This document shows, in pieces, positions 1 through 8,871 of a stretch of DNA of 64,000 nt. Position 1 is the stretch's first letter, and each line of letters opens with the position of its first letter. The notes under the pieces are model-generated. The model ran no database searches and was not told the DNA's origin. It saw nothing but the letters and a program-made list of their open reading frames with translations. Made by a program: the position numbers and the translations under genes. Source of the DNA: Paenarthrobacter aurescens TC1 (GTDB lineage: Bacteria; Actinomycetota; Actinomycetes; Actinomycetales; Micrococcaceae); the NCBI GenBank assembly GCA_000014925.1, contig CP000474.1, forward strand, positions 3,968,001 through 4,032,000, given 5' to 3'.

Positions 1-2
1 TG

Positions 3-473
3 GCGGCCGATTCAAGCGCTCCCATGCAAGCCCTTCTTGCCGTGGCCGAGGATATGCACCAGCCTATCCGGTTGGTCTTGGACCGTCTCCATACCGTTCC
101 GGATCCGGGGCGGGCGCCGTCGTCGTTGATTCCCTTCTTGTCCCGGTGGGTGGACCTCGACTGGTTGACGCTGCCCGGGGCAGAAGGCGCTGCCGGTGGT
201 TCCGGCGCGGTCCCCATCACGCGCCAACGGGACCTGATCGCTGCCGCTGCGCAGCTTTCCTCGCGGCGTGGAACCGTTGACGGGCTCACCCGCTTCCTGC
301 ACCTCGCCACGGGGGTGACTGGTTTCGACGTCGAATCCGTCCCGGGTGCCTTCCACATCAGGGTGCTGGTCCCCGCGGAGGCGGCTGGGCAGCTGGAGCT
401 GATCCGGCGGATCGTTAAAGGCGTGAAACCGGCGCACGTTACCGATGAGATTGAGGTGCGGACCGGTGAATAA
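3..473 (+). CDS. Phage-tail-like protein of a contractile injection system, 5' truncated
   Basis: The reading frame is open to the window edge, so the gene probably begins upstream; the first internal ATG is at 24. The protein resembles the TIGR02242-type phage tail domain found in bacterial contractile injection systems: a short helical N-terminal part with a WVDLDW segment, then a segment around SSRRGTVDGLTRFL and a beta-rich end (GFDVESVPGAFHIRVLVP). Such proteins sit at the baseplate/tail end of the particle. The next gene overlaps its stop codon (GTG at 466), so they are co-translated. Family assignment is from sequence pattern only; the rest of the cluster would lie to the left of the window. 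Confidence 0.7.
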   Translation, partial: AADSSAPMQALLAVAEDMHQPIRLVLDRLHTVPDPGRAPSSLIPFLSRWVDLDWLTLPGAEGAAGGSGAVPITRQRDLIAAAAQLSSRRGTVDGLTRFLHLATGVTGFDVESVPGAFHIRVLVPAEAAGQLELIRRIVKGVKPAHVTDEIEVRTGE

Positions 474-942
474 GGAGCACCGGACACCCGTCACGGTGGT
501 GATCGCATGTGGTGTGATCGCGATCCTGGTGCTGGTGTTCGGCGTCAGCTGCGGCGGAGGCAACGATGACGCCGCCGCGGATTGGCAGGGCGGATTCTCC
601 GGTTCGGCCGTGGGCGCCAAGCTCACTGCTGCGGACTTGGCGGTGCAGAGTGGCTCCTGCACGGTCTCCGACACGCAGCTGGTGGTGACCGGCGCCTGTG
701 TGTTCGAGGTGAAGGAATTTGGTGGCGGTCTGTTCTCCTTTGGGCCGCCCACCAAGCGGGCCAAGCTCGTCCCTCAGCAAGCTGTGAAGGTCACATTGTT
801 CCTCCAAGGCGCCCGGGCCGCGCAGGCCGCCGACCCCGGGGAAAGCGTGGACGTCACCTTTGGAACCTCAGGAGGAGAGCTAGGCATCACGTGCGTCGGC
901 TTAGCTGCTTGTGCGCTGCTGCTTCAGGAATCCGGAGGATGA
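466..942 (+). CDS. Small exported/membrane-anchored protein of the tail-like operon
   Basis: I do not recognise a named family. The protein (158 aa from GTG 466, overlapping the upstream stop; an ATG at 445 is the alternative) has a charged N-terminus, a single hydrophobic segment at about residues 8-28 ending in GVSC and then a glycine/aspartate-rich linker. GVSC is a weak lipobox, so it could be a lipoprotein or a signal-anchored protein. The remaining ~120 residues look like a small beta domain with cysteines in SGSCTVSD, TGACVFEV and near the C-terminus. Position between a tail protein and a PASTA membrane protein suggests a surface role in the injection system (inference). Confidence 0.6.
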   Translation: MNKEHRTPVTVVIACGVIAILVLVFGVSCGGGNDDAAADWQGGFSGSAVGAKLTAADLAVQSGSCTVSDTQLVVTGACVFEVKEFGGGLFSFGPPTKRAKLVPQQAVKVTLFLQGARAAQAADPGESVDVTFGTSGGELGITCVGLAACALLLQESGG

Positions 943-996
943 CATGACCCGCTGGCCCCCGCCTCCATCACCCGCCATCCCAGGAGTTGTTGAGCC

Positions 997-1920
997 ATGA
1001 CTACCATCACCATGACGTTGAGCTCCCCGGACGTTGTCCTCAAGGACGGAAAGGGATCGCTGACGGCGTCCGTCACCAACGGCTCCACCGAAGCCGAGCG
1101 CGTGGTGCTCGGGGCGTTCCCCGGGCAGGTGACCAATCCGCCGTCGAAAACGTATGCCACCATCCCCAACCCGCTGCGGACCATCGCTGCCGGGGCCACG
1201 GAACAATACGTGGTCAATTTCGATACCGCGGGCGCGTCCGCGGGCAGCTATCCGGTCAAGCTGATCGCATACTCCGCCGACGACGCGCCGGAGGACTACG
1301 CTGACCAGACGCACGTCGTCACGTTGACCGTTCCCGCAGCCGAAAAGCCCAAGCCGCCCCGGCCCTTCCCGTGGTTGTGGGTGATCATCGGCGGCGTGGT
1401 GCTGCTGGCCGTCGTGGGCCTGATCCTGTTCTTCATCTTCAAGGACGCCAACGTCCCCGACGTGAAAACCAAGCCGCAGGCCGAAGCGGTGCAGATCATC
1501 ACCGGTGCGGGCTTCACAGCCACTACGACACAGACAGAGAGCACCGAGGCAGAGGGCACGGTGGTGAACCAAACCCCGGCCGGCGGCGAAAAGGTGGGCC
1601 GTGGCAGCACCGTGAATCTCGAAATTGCGGTGCCGGTGCAAGCAACCGTGCCGAGTGTGGTGGGCCTACGGATCGAAAACGCCCGGACAGCCTTCCAAGC
1701 AGCGCAGATCCAGCTGGACTTCCGGCAAGGCTCCACATGCCAGGCCTCGCCTGCGCTCTCCCTTCAGCGGTGCGTTGTGTTGGAAGTGATTCCACAGGCC
1801 GGGGAGAGGGTCAGAGTCAATACTGTGGTCTTTGTGCGCACCGAGCTCCGGTCCAGCATTGTGGTCGATCCCGGAATCTGCGTCACCAGCCCTCGGCTGT
1901 GCGACACATTGACGCAATGA
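997..1920 (+). CDS. Single-pass membrane protein with two extracellular PASTA domains
   Basis: The 307-aa protein has an N-terminal beta domain (about 1-112), a proline-rich stretch, one transmembrane helix (about 125-148, starting WLWVIIGG) and two PASTA repeats (about 151-212 with VPDVKTKPQAEA, and 215-282 with VPSVVGLRIENA). PASTA domains normally bind uncrosslinked peptidoglycan or muropeptides, usually on Ser/Thr kinases and PBPs; here no kinase or PBP domain is attached. Cysteines at about 248, 259, 295 and 302 could form disulfides outside the cell. It follows the tail-like genes with a 54-nt gap, so it may anchor or gate the contractile particle at the cell wall (inference). Confidence 0.75.
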   Translation: MTTITMTLSSPDVVLKDGKGSLTASVTNGSTEAERVVLGAFPGQVTNPPSKTYATIPNPLRTIAAGATEQYVVNFDTAGASAGSYPVKLIAYSADDAPEDYADQTHVVTLTVPAAEKPKPPRPFPWLWVIIGGVVLLAVVGLILFFIFKDANVPDVKTKPQAEAVQIITGAGFTATTTQTESTEAEGTVVNQTPAGGEKVGRGSTVNLEIAVPVQATVPSVVGLRIENARTAFQAAQIQLDFRQGSTCQASPALSLQRCVVLEVIPQAGERVRVNTVVFVRTELRSSIVVDPGICVTSPRLCDTLTQ

Positions 1921-1972
1921 CGGATGCCGGAACGCGTTTACCACATGGTCCCGTGACGTGAAAAGATCAACC

Positions 1973-3223
1973 ATGCGTCCCATGCAACACTCCAGCAAAC
2001 TCCAGAACGTCCGCTATGAACTCCGCGGTCCCATCCTCCAGGCTGCCAAAGCCATGGAGGCCGAGGGCCACCGCATCCTCAAGATGAACCTCGGGGACAC
2101 CGCGCCGTTCGGGTTGGAGGCGCCGGAGTCTGTAGTGGTGGATATGATCCATCACCTTCGCGGCGCGCAGGGATACAGCGATTCCAAGGGCATCTTCTCC
2201 GCCCGCACCGCGATCTCGCAGTACTACCAAACACGAGGTCTGATGACCATCGGCGTCGAGGATGTCTTCATTGGCAACGGCGTCAGCGAGCTCATTTCCA
2301 TGACTCTGCAGGCGTTTATGGAGAACGGTGACGAGATCCTTATTCCTGCGCCGGACTACCCGCTGTGGACTGCCGCCGTGACGCTCACCGGAGGCAGCCC
2401 AGTGCACTATTTGTGCGATGAGGACGAGAATTGGTGGCCGGACATGGCCGACGTCGAAGCGAAGATCACGCCCCGTACCAAGGGCATCGTGATCATCAAC
2501 CCGAACAACCCCACGGGCGCCGTTTACCCCCGCCACATACTGGAGCAGTTCGCATCACTGGCGCGAAAACACGATCTTGTCCTGTTCTCCGATGAGATCT
2601 ACGAGAAAATCCGATACGTCGACGCACCCCACATCCACACGGCCGCAGTGGCAGAAGATGTTTGTGTCCTGACGTTCAGCGGCTTGTCCAAGGCGTATCG
2701 CATGCCCGGCTACCGGGCTGGCTGGGTTGCCGTCACCGGGCCGTTGACCGCAACGGCGGCGTACCGGGAGTCCTTGGAACTGCTGGCCTCACTGCGGCTG
2801 TGCGCAAACGTCCCTGCGCAGCACGCCATCCAAACCTGCCTTGGCGGGTACCAAAGCATCGAGGCCCTGATCCGTCCCGGCGGCCGACTGCGCGAGCAAC
2901 GGGATCTCGCATGGAAATTATTGACGGCGATCCCGGGCGTCAGCTGCGTCCCCGCCGCGGGTGCCATGTACCTCTTCCCCAAGCTGGACCCGGAGATCTA
3001 CCCGATTGCCTCGGACGAGAAGTTTGTGCTTCAACTCCTCAAGGAACAGAAGATCCTGATCTCGCACGGCACGGCCTTCAACTGGCCCACGCCGGACCAT
3101 TTCCGTTTCGTGATCCTGCCGGATGTGGGGGACATCGAGGAAGCGGTGCGCCGGATCGGCCATTTCCTCGCCGCGTATCGGAACCGACCTGAGAACCGGG
3201 TACTGGAAGAATTCTCCAGTTGA
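1973..3223 (+). CDS. alaA: AlaA-type PLP-dependent aminotransferase (glutamate-pyruvate)
   Basis: Fold-type I aminotransferase of 416 aa, very close throughout to E. coli AlaA, which makes alanine from pyruvate and glutamate. Visible signatures are SSKLQNVRYELRGP at the N-terminus, GNGVSEL, PAPDYPLWTAAV, NPNNPTGAVY, and the PLP lysine in FSGLSKAYRMPGYRAGW (Lys240 from this start). The chosen ATG at 1973 matches the family's N-terminus; an upstream GTG at 1958 and an ATG at 1982 are possible. It is a stand-alone cytosolic enzyme between the tail-like operon and the sigma-like gene, with no obvious functional link to either. Confidence 0.9.
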   Translation: MRPMQHSSKLQNVRYELRGPILQAAKAMEAEGHRILKMNLGDTAPFGLEAPESVVVDMIHHLRGAQGYSDSKGIFSARTAISQYYQTRGLMTIGVEDVFIGNGVSELISMTLQAFMENGDEILIPAPDYPLWTAAVTLTGGSPVHYLCDEDENWWPDMADVEAKITPRTKGIVIINPNNPTGAVYPRHILEQFASLARKHDLVLFSDEIYEKIRYVDAPHIHTAAVAEDVCVLTFSGLSKAYRMPGYRAGWVAVTGPLTATAAYRESLELLASLRLCANVPAQHAIQTCLGGYQSIEALIRPGGRLREQRDLAWKLLTAIPGVSCVPAAGAMYLFPKLDPEIYPIASDEKFVLQLLKEQKILISHGTAFNWPTPDHFRFVILPDVGDIEEAVRRIGHFLAAYRNRPENRVLEEFSS

Positions 3224-3306
3224 GAGCTGCTGTCTGTTCAAAAATCCAATCGATAGACGTAAAATTTCTGTGATACCCACCGCACACCTTCCTAAGCTGG
3301 TACAGC

Positions 3307-4020
3307 ATGTGCGAACAGCCAAAGCGGCATATCCGAAGCGCACTTACTCCGCTGCGGGTTGTGCTTGCAGCCTTGGGAATGGCTGTAATTGCCGCTGCCG
3401 TGATTATTCTCATTTCCGGAATGGCATTCCTTCCGGAAGAAGCGCGGGACGTTGTGCTTTCCTTGGCGGTGGGTGCCGGTATTGTGCTGCTCGTCGCTGG
3501 AGTCTTCATGCCGATGGTCAGGGAAGTTGAGCTGGGGCCCATCCCCACCCTGAAGATTGCTCCAGCGCTGCGGGACCGCGAAAATGAGCTGCGCAGCGTC
3601 TTCGAACGGCAGAGGGGCGATATGGAATACTGCGCTCATCTTCTGTGCGACGACCCGAAGACGGCCCGGCAGTTGCTCGAAGCATCCTGGTCACTTGCAT
3701 CAAGCGACTGGAAGGGACCGGTGACTCCCCAGTTGCGTGTTTATACGTTGTGCGTTTTTGTGGAAATGCTCCGAAAACATGAAAAGTGGGTGAAGGCAGG
3801 CCCGCCAGACGGACCTCCAAAGCCGCCCTGGGTAAAAGAGAGCGCGCTGTCAAAGCTCCCCTATGAGGAGCGGATAACCATTGTGCTCCACGAGTTCGCC
3901 AACCTGACTGTCGGTGAAATTGCGGGCTTGACAGGGCGTCCGGCGGAGAGTGTTGGCAGATCCTTGGCACACGCCGAGGCGACAACCGGCGGGCTGGCCT
4001 TGGAGGAAGGCCGGCCATGA
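3307..4020 (+). CDS. Membrane-anchored ECF-sigma-factor-like protein
   Basis: This 237-aa protein begins with two hydrophobic helices (about 16-39 and 48-70) forming a hairpin, followed by a cytoplasmic part that reads like a shrunken ECF sigma factor. Residues about 93-155 (LLCDDPKTARQLLEASW ... LRVYTLCVFVEML) resemble sigma region 2. Residues about 178-228 (ALSKLPYEERITIVLHEF, LTVGEIAGLTGRPAESVGRS) resemble region 4 with its helix-turn-helix. Sigma factors are normally soluble, so tethering is unusual. The next gene overlaps the stop (ATGA), which suggests a stoichiometric pair. Region 2 is weak, so it may be a sigma-derived DNA-binding membrane regulator rather than a working sigma factor. 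Confidence 0.6.
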   Translation: MCEQPKRHIRSALTPLRVVLAALGMAVIAAAVIILISGMAFLPEEARDVVLSLAVGAGIVLLVAGVFMPMVREVELGPIPTLKIAPALRDRENELRSVFERQRGDMEYCAHLLCDDPKTARQLLEASWSLASSDWKGPVTPQLRVYTLCVFVEMLRKHEKWVKAGPPDGPPKPPWVKESALSKLPYEERITIVLHEFANLTVGEIAGLTGRPAESVGRSLAHAEATTGGLALEEGRP

Positions 4021-5342
4021 GGGACGCGCTGCGGCAGCGGTTACTGGCCGAAGCTTCGCTGCACGCGCGAACACATCCCGCGGACTTGGGTCTCGCCCTG
4101 GCCGAAGGGATGTCCACGGTCCGCCGGCGAATCATTCGGGCCTGGGTGGTGGCCGCGGTGGTGTCGGTGGCTTTGATGGCGGCTTTTGTGGCGGCAGTTT
4201 TCGCAGCCCCGGACGATGAAGGTGGGCCCGGTCCCGTGACTCTGCAGTCGATCACGGTCACAGCATCGAGTCAATTGCTGCGCCCTGACACCAAGCTCGA
4301 CCTCACGGCCCGAGGAACGTACAGCAACGATGAGACGAAGGAATTGGTTGATGGCCTCACTTGGACGTCGGACAAGCCGGAGGTGGCCGCAGTCTCCCCA
4401 ATAGGTGAAGTAACTGCCGCGACGGCCGGCACTGTGGTGATCACAGCCATGCATAGCGACGTTAAAGGCATGTTGAACCTCACCGTCACCGATGGGCCCG
4501 GGCTACTGACCGGCCTAAGGATCAAACCGGACCAAACCACCGTGAGCCTTGGTGGAACCACTCAACTTATCGCTGAGGGTACGTTCAGCGATAATTCGAT
4601 CGGTAACCGCAACGAACCAGCGATTTGGGAGTCCCGCAATCCAGGCATCGCTACGGTGGACGGCCTCGGCATGGTCACGGGGATGAACCCAGGTGTCGCC
4701 ACGATCTCCGCAACGGAAGGGACCATTCAGGCAACGGCTGCCATCACAGTCACTGACCCGGGCACCCCCAATCCCACGGTTGTCCCCAACGGGTGCGTCG
4801 TCGACCCTGCCACGCTGCGTGTCAAGCACACACAAACACAACCACTGACCGCCTTCATAACTGCTACGGACGGGACGCGGGTACCCCCCACTACGGTGAA
4901 GTGGTCCTCGACAGATTCCAAGATCGCGAATGTGAATACCTCGGGCTCAGTCACAGGCACCGGTCCTGGATCGACGAGAATAACCGCGCTATGCGTCGAC
5001 GCCAACGGCAAGGAGTGGCAAGCTACGGCATCAGTCACAGTGGAGCCAGTGGCGCGATCCATCATCATCGGCCCTGCCGGACCTCACCGGCTCACACCTC
5101 AGCAGTCCATCCAACTGGCTGCCACAGTCACTTTCAGTGACGGATCTACAAGCACCAAGGCGGCTGTGTCATGGAATGCCAGTTCCAGTCCGCCTCTAGT
5201 GGTCATTGTCAGCAGGTCCGGGGTGGTCACTGGCGTTCGTAACGGACGAGCGAATGTCACCGCCTCGCTCGACGGCGCAACCAGCAATCCAATCACAGTC
5301 GACGTCGCAATCACTTTCCCCGACGAGGGCGAGATCGGCTGA
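4017..5342 (+). CDS. Single-pass membrane protein with four Big_2 (Ig-like) repeats
   Basis: The 441-aa protein has a ~42-residue basic cytoplasmic N-terminus, one transmembrane helix (about 43-64) and then four tandem bacterial Ig-like (Big_2) repeats to the C-terminus, at about 75-158, 163-246, 253-342 and 346-433. Each carries the ITVTASSQLLRPDT / VAAVSPIGEVTAATAGTVVI-type pattern of W-S-S-D followed by G-x-V-T-G. Big_2 domains are surface or adhesive modules. The start overlaps the sigma-like gene by 4 nt. The topology (short inner tail, one helix, large outer sensor) is that of a transmembrane anti-sigma factor, though no known anti-sigma domain is visible; that role is inference. Confidence 0.75.
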   Translation: MRDALRQRLLAEASLHARTHPADLGLALAEGMSTVRRRIIRAWVVAAVVSVALMAAFVAAVFAAPDDEGGPGPVTLQSITVTASSQLLRPDTKLDLTARGTYSNDETKELVDGLTWTSDKPEVAAVSPIGEVTAATAGTVVITAMHSDVKGMLNLTVTDGPGLLTGLRIKPDQTTVSLGGTTQLIAEGTFSDNSIGNRNEPAIWESRNPGIATVDGLGMVTGMNPGVATISATEGTIQATAAITVTDPGTPNPTVVPNGCVVDPATLRVKHTQTQPLTAFITATDGTRVPPTTVKWSSTDSKIANVNTSGSVTGTGPGSTRITALCVDANGKEWQATASVTVEPVARSIIIGPAGPHRLTPQQSIQLAATVTFSDGSTSTKAAVSWNASSSPPLVVIVSRSGVVTGVRNGRANVTASLDGATSNPITVDVAITFPDEGEIG

Positions 5343-5345
5343 CGC

Positions 5346-6158
5346 TCAGTCCCCAGCCGAACCGCTCACCCGCAAGGCGTTGATGATCGCCGGGATGGAC
5401 GCGATCAGCATGATCAATGCCCACACCAGCGCCACTACCACGGTGATCAACGCCCAGAACTGGTCCCCGATGGACACCAGCGGCCCGGGCAGGAACCCGT
5501 GAATGATTCCCAGAATTACTTGGAGCAGCACCGAAACCGCTAGTAGCACCACCAGGCCGGTGACTTTCAAGAATTTGGGTTGGCTCAGGATCAGCAGCAC
5601 CGCGAAGACGATCTTGAGCACCAGCAGCATTCCAAGAATGGCCGCGGCCTGGCCTTTGGGAAAGCTCCCCCATAGGGCCAGGTACGCGATGGTGCCGAAT
5701 GGCGCGGCCACAAAGAGCCCGATCATGAGAAACAATTTCGCCAGCGCCAGCATCGCCGTGAGGAAGGCCGCGATGACCCACAGCAGGGTCACGATGAGTG
5801 TGGCGATGCCCTGAACGCGCCCATACGTCCGCAGATCCATGATCAAGCTGAGCCCCAGCATCACCACGGTGAACAGCAAGAGTCCGTCCAGGAACGCCAG
5901 AAAACCGATTCCGGCGCCCGGCGGATCGGCGCCCGGCCGCTGCAAACTGCGGAAAACATCCAGCGGAACGCCCAGCTTGTTGGCGTCGGCTGCGGAGACA
6001 GGCTCGACGGCGGTCTGGCCCAGCAGGAGCGACATGCCCACTTCGGCCAGTACTACTACGGCGAAGACAACGAGTGCTGCGTAGAAGAAGGGACGGCGCA
6101 GCGCATCCGGGTCAGGTCCGCTGCGGAACCCCTCACGAATTGACCACGCTGCGGCCAT
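5346..6158 (-). CDS. Polytopic membrane protein of unknown function
   Basis: A 270-aa protein with about seven predicted hydrophobic helices: near 24-46, 82-106, two within 117-162, 170-190, 198-222 and 233-258. The first outer loop is ~35 residues and proline/alanine-rich. I do not recognise a family, and there is no transporter signature or catalytic motif. It is convergent with the Big_2 protein gene (3-nt gap between stops), so it is not in that operon. ATG at 6158 is the natural start; about 150 nt separate it from the next gene on the same strand. Confidence 0.6.
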   Translation of the reverse strand: MAAAWSIREGFRSGPDPDALRRPFFYAALVVFAVVVLAEVGMSLLLGQTAVEPVSAADANKLGVPLDVFRSLQRPGADPPGAGIGFLAFLDGLLLFTVVMLGLSLIMDLRTYGRVQGIATLIVTLLWVIAAFLTAMLALAKLFLMIGLFVAAPFGTIAYLALWGSFPKGQAAAILGMLLVLKIVFAVLLILSQPKFLKVTGLVVLLAVSVLLQVILGIIHGFLPGPLVSIGDQFWALITVVVALVWALIMLIASIPAIINALRVSGSAGD

Positions 6159-6309
6159 GGGTCAATTGTGGCACCGGGGACGTAGGACACAAGATGCCCA
6201 GTCGCTTCCAGCCCTACTTTGAATTCCTTCCCCGCGCCCTGCAACTCGCAAAGGTTGAAAACCGGGTCTTGCTGCGGCAAAGATGGGCCATTGCGGCGGA
6301 GGAGATAGG

Positions 6310-6747
6310 TCAGCCCGTCACACCAGCCCGGCGCCGGAGGCGGGCCACCAGCGTGGCGGCGAGTAACGCCGTCGTGATTTCCAGTCCGATCACCAGCAGC
6401 AGTTGCGCTGTCCCGGACGTATCAACAGCGTTCGACGCCGGTCCCCCACCGTGCGCGTGTCCGGAACCGCCTGCTCCCAGCAGCAGGACGGCATGAAGTC
6501 CCACCATTGCCAGGGCTGAGATGGTTACCTGATGGAGTGCGCCAACGCGACTGTGGCGCCAAATGTGGACCGCGCAGGGGACGCAGACGGCGGCCAGGGC
6601 GATCATGAGGATGCCCAGCCAGGCGTCGTGGTGTCCGGAAGCGGCGAGCCACAGGTGCACCAGGCAAGAGACTGCGGTGAGGGCCGCGCAGATCCGGGGA
6701 TGGAGGACGGGCCCGGCTAACCGGACCCGTCCCGCCGTCGTGGTCAT
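6310..6747 (-). CDS. Small four-helix membrane protein downstream of the amine oxidase
   Basis: 145 aa from ATG 6747, which is 19 nt beyond the amine oxidase stop, so very probably co-transcribed with it. Four hydrophobic segments are visible, separated by short loops; the loop GSGHAHGGGPASNA contains His residues between Gly and Ala. A longer open frame extends upstream of 6747, but it overlaps the amine oxidase and reads as an antisense-like sequence, so it was not used. No family recognised. A role linked to amine oxidation or copper supply can only be guessed from position. Confidence 0.6.
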   Translation of the reverse strand: MTTTAGRVRLAGPVLHPRICAALTAVSCLVHLWLAASGHHDAWLGILMIALAAVCVPCAVHIWRHSRVGALHQVTISALAMVGLHAVLLLGAGGSGHAHGGGPASNAVDTSGTAQLLLVIGLEITTALLAATLVARLRRRAGVTG

Positions 6748-6766
6748 GGTGTGTCCCGGAGCGGTT

Positions 6767-8749
6767 CTAGTGGCAGTGCCCGGCGGGCTCGCCGTGCTCG
6801 CCATCGGCTGCTTGGCCGGCCGCACTATGGCAGCTCGAACCCGAGGCGTTGGCGGGCACGTCCAGGACCGGGCTGCGGTCAAAGAAGCCTTCCGGACGGA
6901 GTTTGAAGCCGACGGTGTCCACGGGCATGATGGGCCAGTCCTCCACCCGCGGGAAGTGAGTGAGGCCGAAGGTGTGCCAGAGGACGATGTCCTGGCCGTC
7001 GATGTCGCGGTCCTGGGCCACATAGGCCGGCAAACCGGCGCCGCCGGAGTGCTGGTTCACGAAGTCGCCCGTGGGGTAGCGTTCCTCGTCGGCATAGCGG
7101 GTGACCCATACGTCCTTGGTGGCGAAAGCCGCACGCTTCGCAATGGAGGAACCGGGATCAGCCAGCAGCGTGGGCTGGTTCTCGGCGTGGAGTTTGTAGC
7201 CGACCGGCTCACCCAGGCGGTTTTTGGACTCGGGGTTGGAGATGATCCAGGTGCGGCCTGCGCGGGCATCGGCTTCGCGGACGGCCTGGGACTCTGTGGC
7301 CAGGACAGTGCGCTTGCGGGAGAACGCATTGCCACGCTCGTTGCCTTCGCCCATTGCCTGCCGGACCACGTCTTCTTCCTCCACGCGGTTGGCGAAACCG
7401 TCAACTGCCATGTCCAGCCGGGCGCTGAAGAGGTGCTGATGGAACGGGGCGCCGAGGCCGGGGGCCAGCTGGGAGATGTTGTCCGAGCCGCCTTCCGGGA
7501 ATGCACTGGTGAATACGACGCCGGTGGCCTTTGCTTCGAATTCGATGGTGCCATCCAAGTAGAGGTACCAGTAAAAGCCGTAGTCGTAGTTGCCGATGGT
7601 AGTGAAGAAGGAGATCACCAGCCGGCGGTTGCGGCGGGTGTAATTGATGCCGGTCCACAGGTCAGAGTGCTTGGAGAGGATGCCCCAGTCTTCCTCGTGC
7701 ATGCAGATGCCGTTGCGGATCTCGCGTGGGTTGCCGAAAGCATCGCTGATGACAGGGCTGAGGTACGTGATGTCACCCAGGCAATCGCAGCCCAGCTCCA
7801 AGGAGTTCGCGTACTGACCCACCAGGTATTCACCGGTGTCGAAGTAGTTCTGCCATGACCGAATGGGCGAGGGATCACCGTACGGAACAACCATTTCGGC
7901 GATGGAGGCACGGTTGATGATGGGACGCTTCTTGCCGCCGTCCTGGAACGCCAGGTTATGAAGGACAACACCTTCGCGGACATCGAAGCCAACGTCCACG
8001 CTCCACTTCTCCCACTCCACATGGTTGCCGCCGGTGACGGTGAAGCTGGGGCCTTCCGGCTGCGTGATGCTGATGGGCTTCTGCGTTTCCCGGAGCGGGC
8101 CCGTCAGTTCAGGATCCGTGTAGTTTCCGTGCTCAGCCGGGATTGGCATGACGCCCAGATCGATGACCTGGGTGACTTCCTTGTTGACCACGTCCACGTA
8201 CGCCACCAGCCCATCGACGGGATGGGCCCAAGCGCTGTCCTCCGGGAAGTCCTGCACAAACGCGAGCCCACGGAGGATGCGGCGGCCTTTCTCTTCGGCG
8301 TACTCAAAAACTCCCGCGGACAACGGAGCAACGCGAACATTTTTCACGTCCAGGTCCCGGGCTGCGAGTGCGGCGAGCCACCGCTCGTCGGTTGCAAGGA
8401 GCGTCTCCACAACCTCAAATTCCTCTTCCAACACGGGCAATTCGCCGGAGACCTTGGTGTCCAGCTCTATGGCTGTCAGGATCTCGCCGCGGGTCACGGA
8501 AACGAGGACATCAGTTGGGGCTCCGCCGGAGATGTCGTGAATGAAGACGCGGAAACGGCGGTCTACTTCTGCCTGCCCACGGGAAGGATCCACCAGCCCT
8601 AGGTAAGCGATCCGCTTTTCGGAACCGAGGTGTCCGGCGGCCTGCAGGATTGCCTGGACCTCAGAGATCTCGGCGCCCGTTGCCAGGGCGTACTGCGTTG
8701 CCTCAGTGGCTACGGCGTCAGTTGCTGTCTCAGTTGCTGTGGGCGTCAT
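6767..8749 (-). CDS. Copper-containing primary amine oxidase
   Basis: 660-aa TPQ-dependent amine oxidase, close to the Arthrobacter phenylethylamine/histamine oxidases. It converts primary amines to aldehyde, ammonia and hydrogen peroxide. The cofactor tyrosine is Tyr388 in NYDYG, the catalytic base is Asp304 in [16 protein letters not shown], copper ligands are His437 and His439 in FHQHLF, with the third His in [13 protein letters not shown]. The N2/N3 domains precede the catalytic barrel, as in the family, and the length is normal. It is divergent from a TetR gene with a palindrome between them, and an aldehyde dehydrogenase lies nearby to take the product further. Substrate (tyramine, phenylethylamine or histamine) cannot be fixed from sequence. 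Confidence 0.93.
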   Translation of the reverse strand: MTPTATETATDAVATEATQYALATGAEISEVQAILQAAGHLGSEKRIAYLGLVDPSRGQAEVDRRFRVFIHDISGGAPTDVLVSVTRGEILTAIELDTKVSGELPVLEEEFEVVETLLATDERWLAALAARDLDVKNVRVAPLSAGVFEYAEEKGRRILRGLAFVQDFPEDSAWAHPVDGLVAYVDVVNKEVTQVIDLGVMPIPAEHGNYTDPELTGPLRETQKPISITQPEGPSFTVTGGNHVEWEKWSVDVGFDVREGVVLHNLAFQDGGKKRPIINRASIAEMVVPYGDPSPIRSWQNYFDTGEYLVGQYANSLELGCDCLGDITYLSPVISDAFGNPREIRNGICMHEEDWGILSKHSDLWTGINYTRRNRRLVISFFTTIGNYDYGFYWYLYLDGTIEFEAKATGVVFTSAFPEGGSDNISQLAPGLGAPFHQHLFSARLDMAVDGFANRVEEEDVVRQAMGEGNERGNAFSRKRTVLATESQAVREADARAGRTWIISNPESKNRLGEPVGYKLHAENQPTLLADPGSSIAKRAAFATKDVWVTRYADEERYPTGDFVNQHSGGAGLPAYVAQDRDIDGQDIVLWHTFGLTHFPRVEDWPIMPVDTVGFKLRPEGFFDRSPVLDVPANASGSSCHSAAGQAADGEHGEPAGHCH

Positions 8750-8785
8750 GGCTGCCTCTGGTCCGGGACCTATGATGGTCAGGAT

Positions 8786-8811
8786 TTATTTTCTATAGGT
8801 GTAGAGAATAA
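8786..8811. promoter_or_regulatory. Palindromic operator candidate between amine oxidase and TetR
   Basis: An imperfect inverted repeat with arms TTATTTTCTA and TAGAGAATAA (9 of 10 pairs) around a 6-nt spacer lies in the divergent intergenic region, 37 nt from the amine oxidase start and 60 nt from the TetR start. Its AT-rich sequence stands out from the GC-rich surroundings, and position and symmetry fit a TetR-family dimer site. The regulator is inferred from adjacency. Confidence 0.6.
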
Positions 8812-8871
8812 CCAAAACGTAAGATGGGTCACAAGACCTGTCCACCATTTATTTTTCCGGGAGCCCATCCA

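Noticed and set aside
6194..6300. Short plus-strand frame beginning MPSRFQPYFEFLPRAL
   Set aside because: It looks protein-like for ~40 residues but has no ribosome site and then runs opposite to the small membrane protein gene; too weak to call.
6563..7858. Plus-strand frame opposite the amine oxidase
   Set aside because: The oxidase is complete with all active-site residues; the opposite frame has none.
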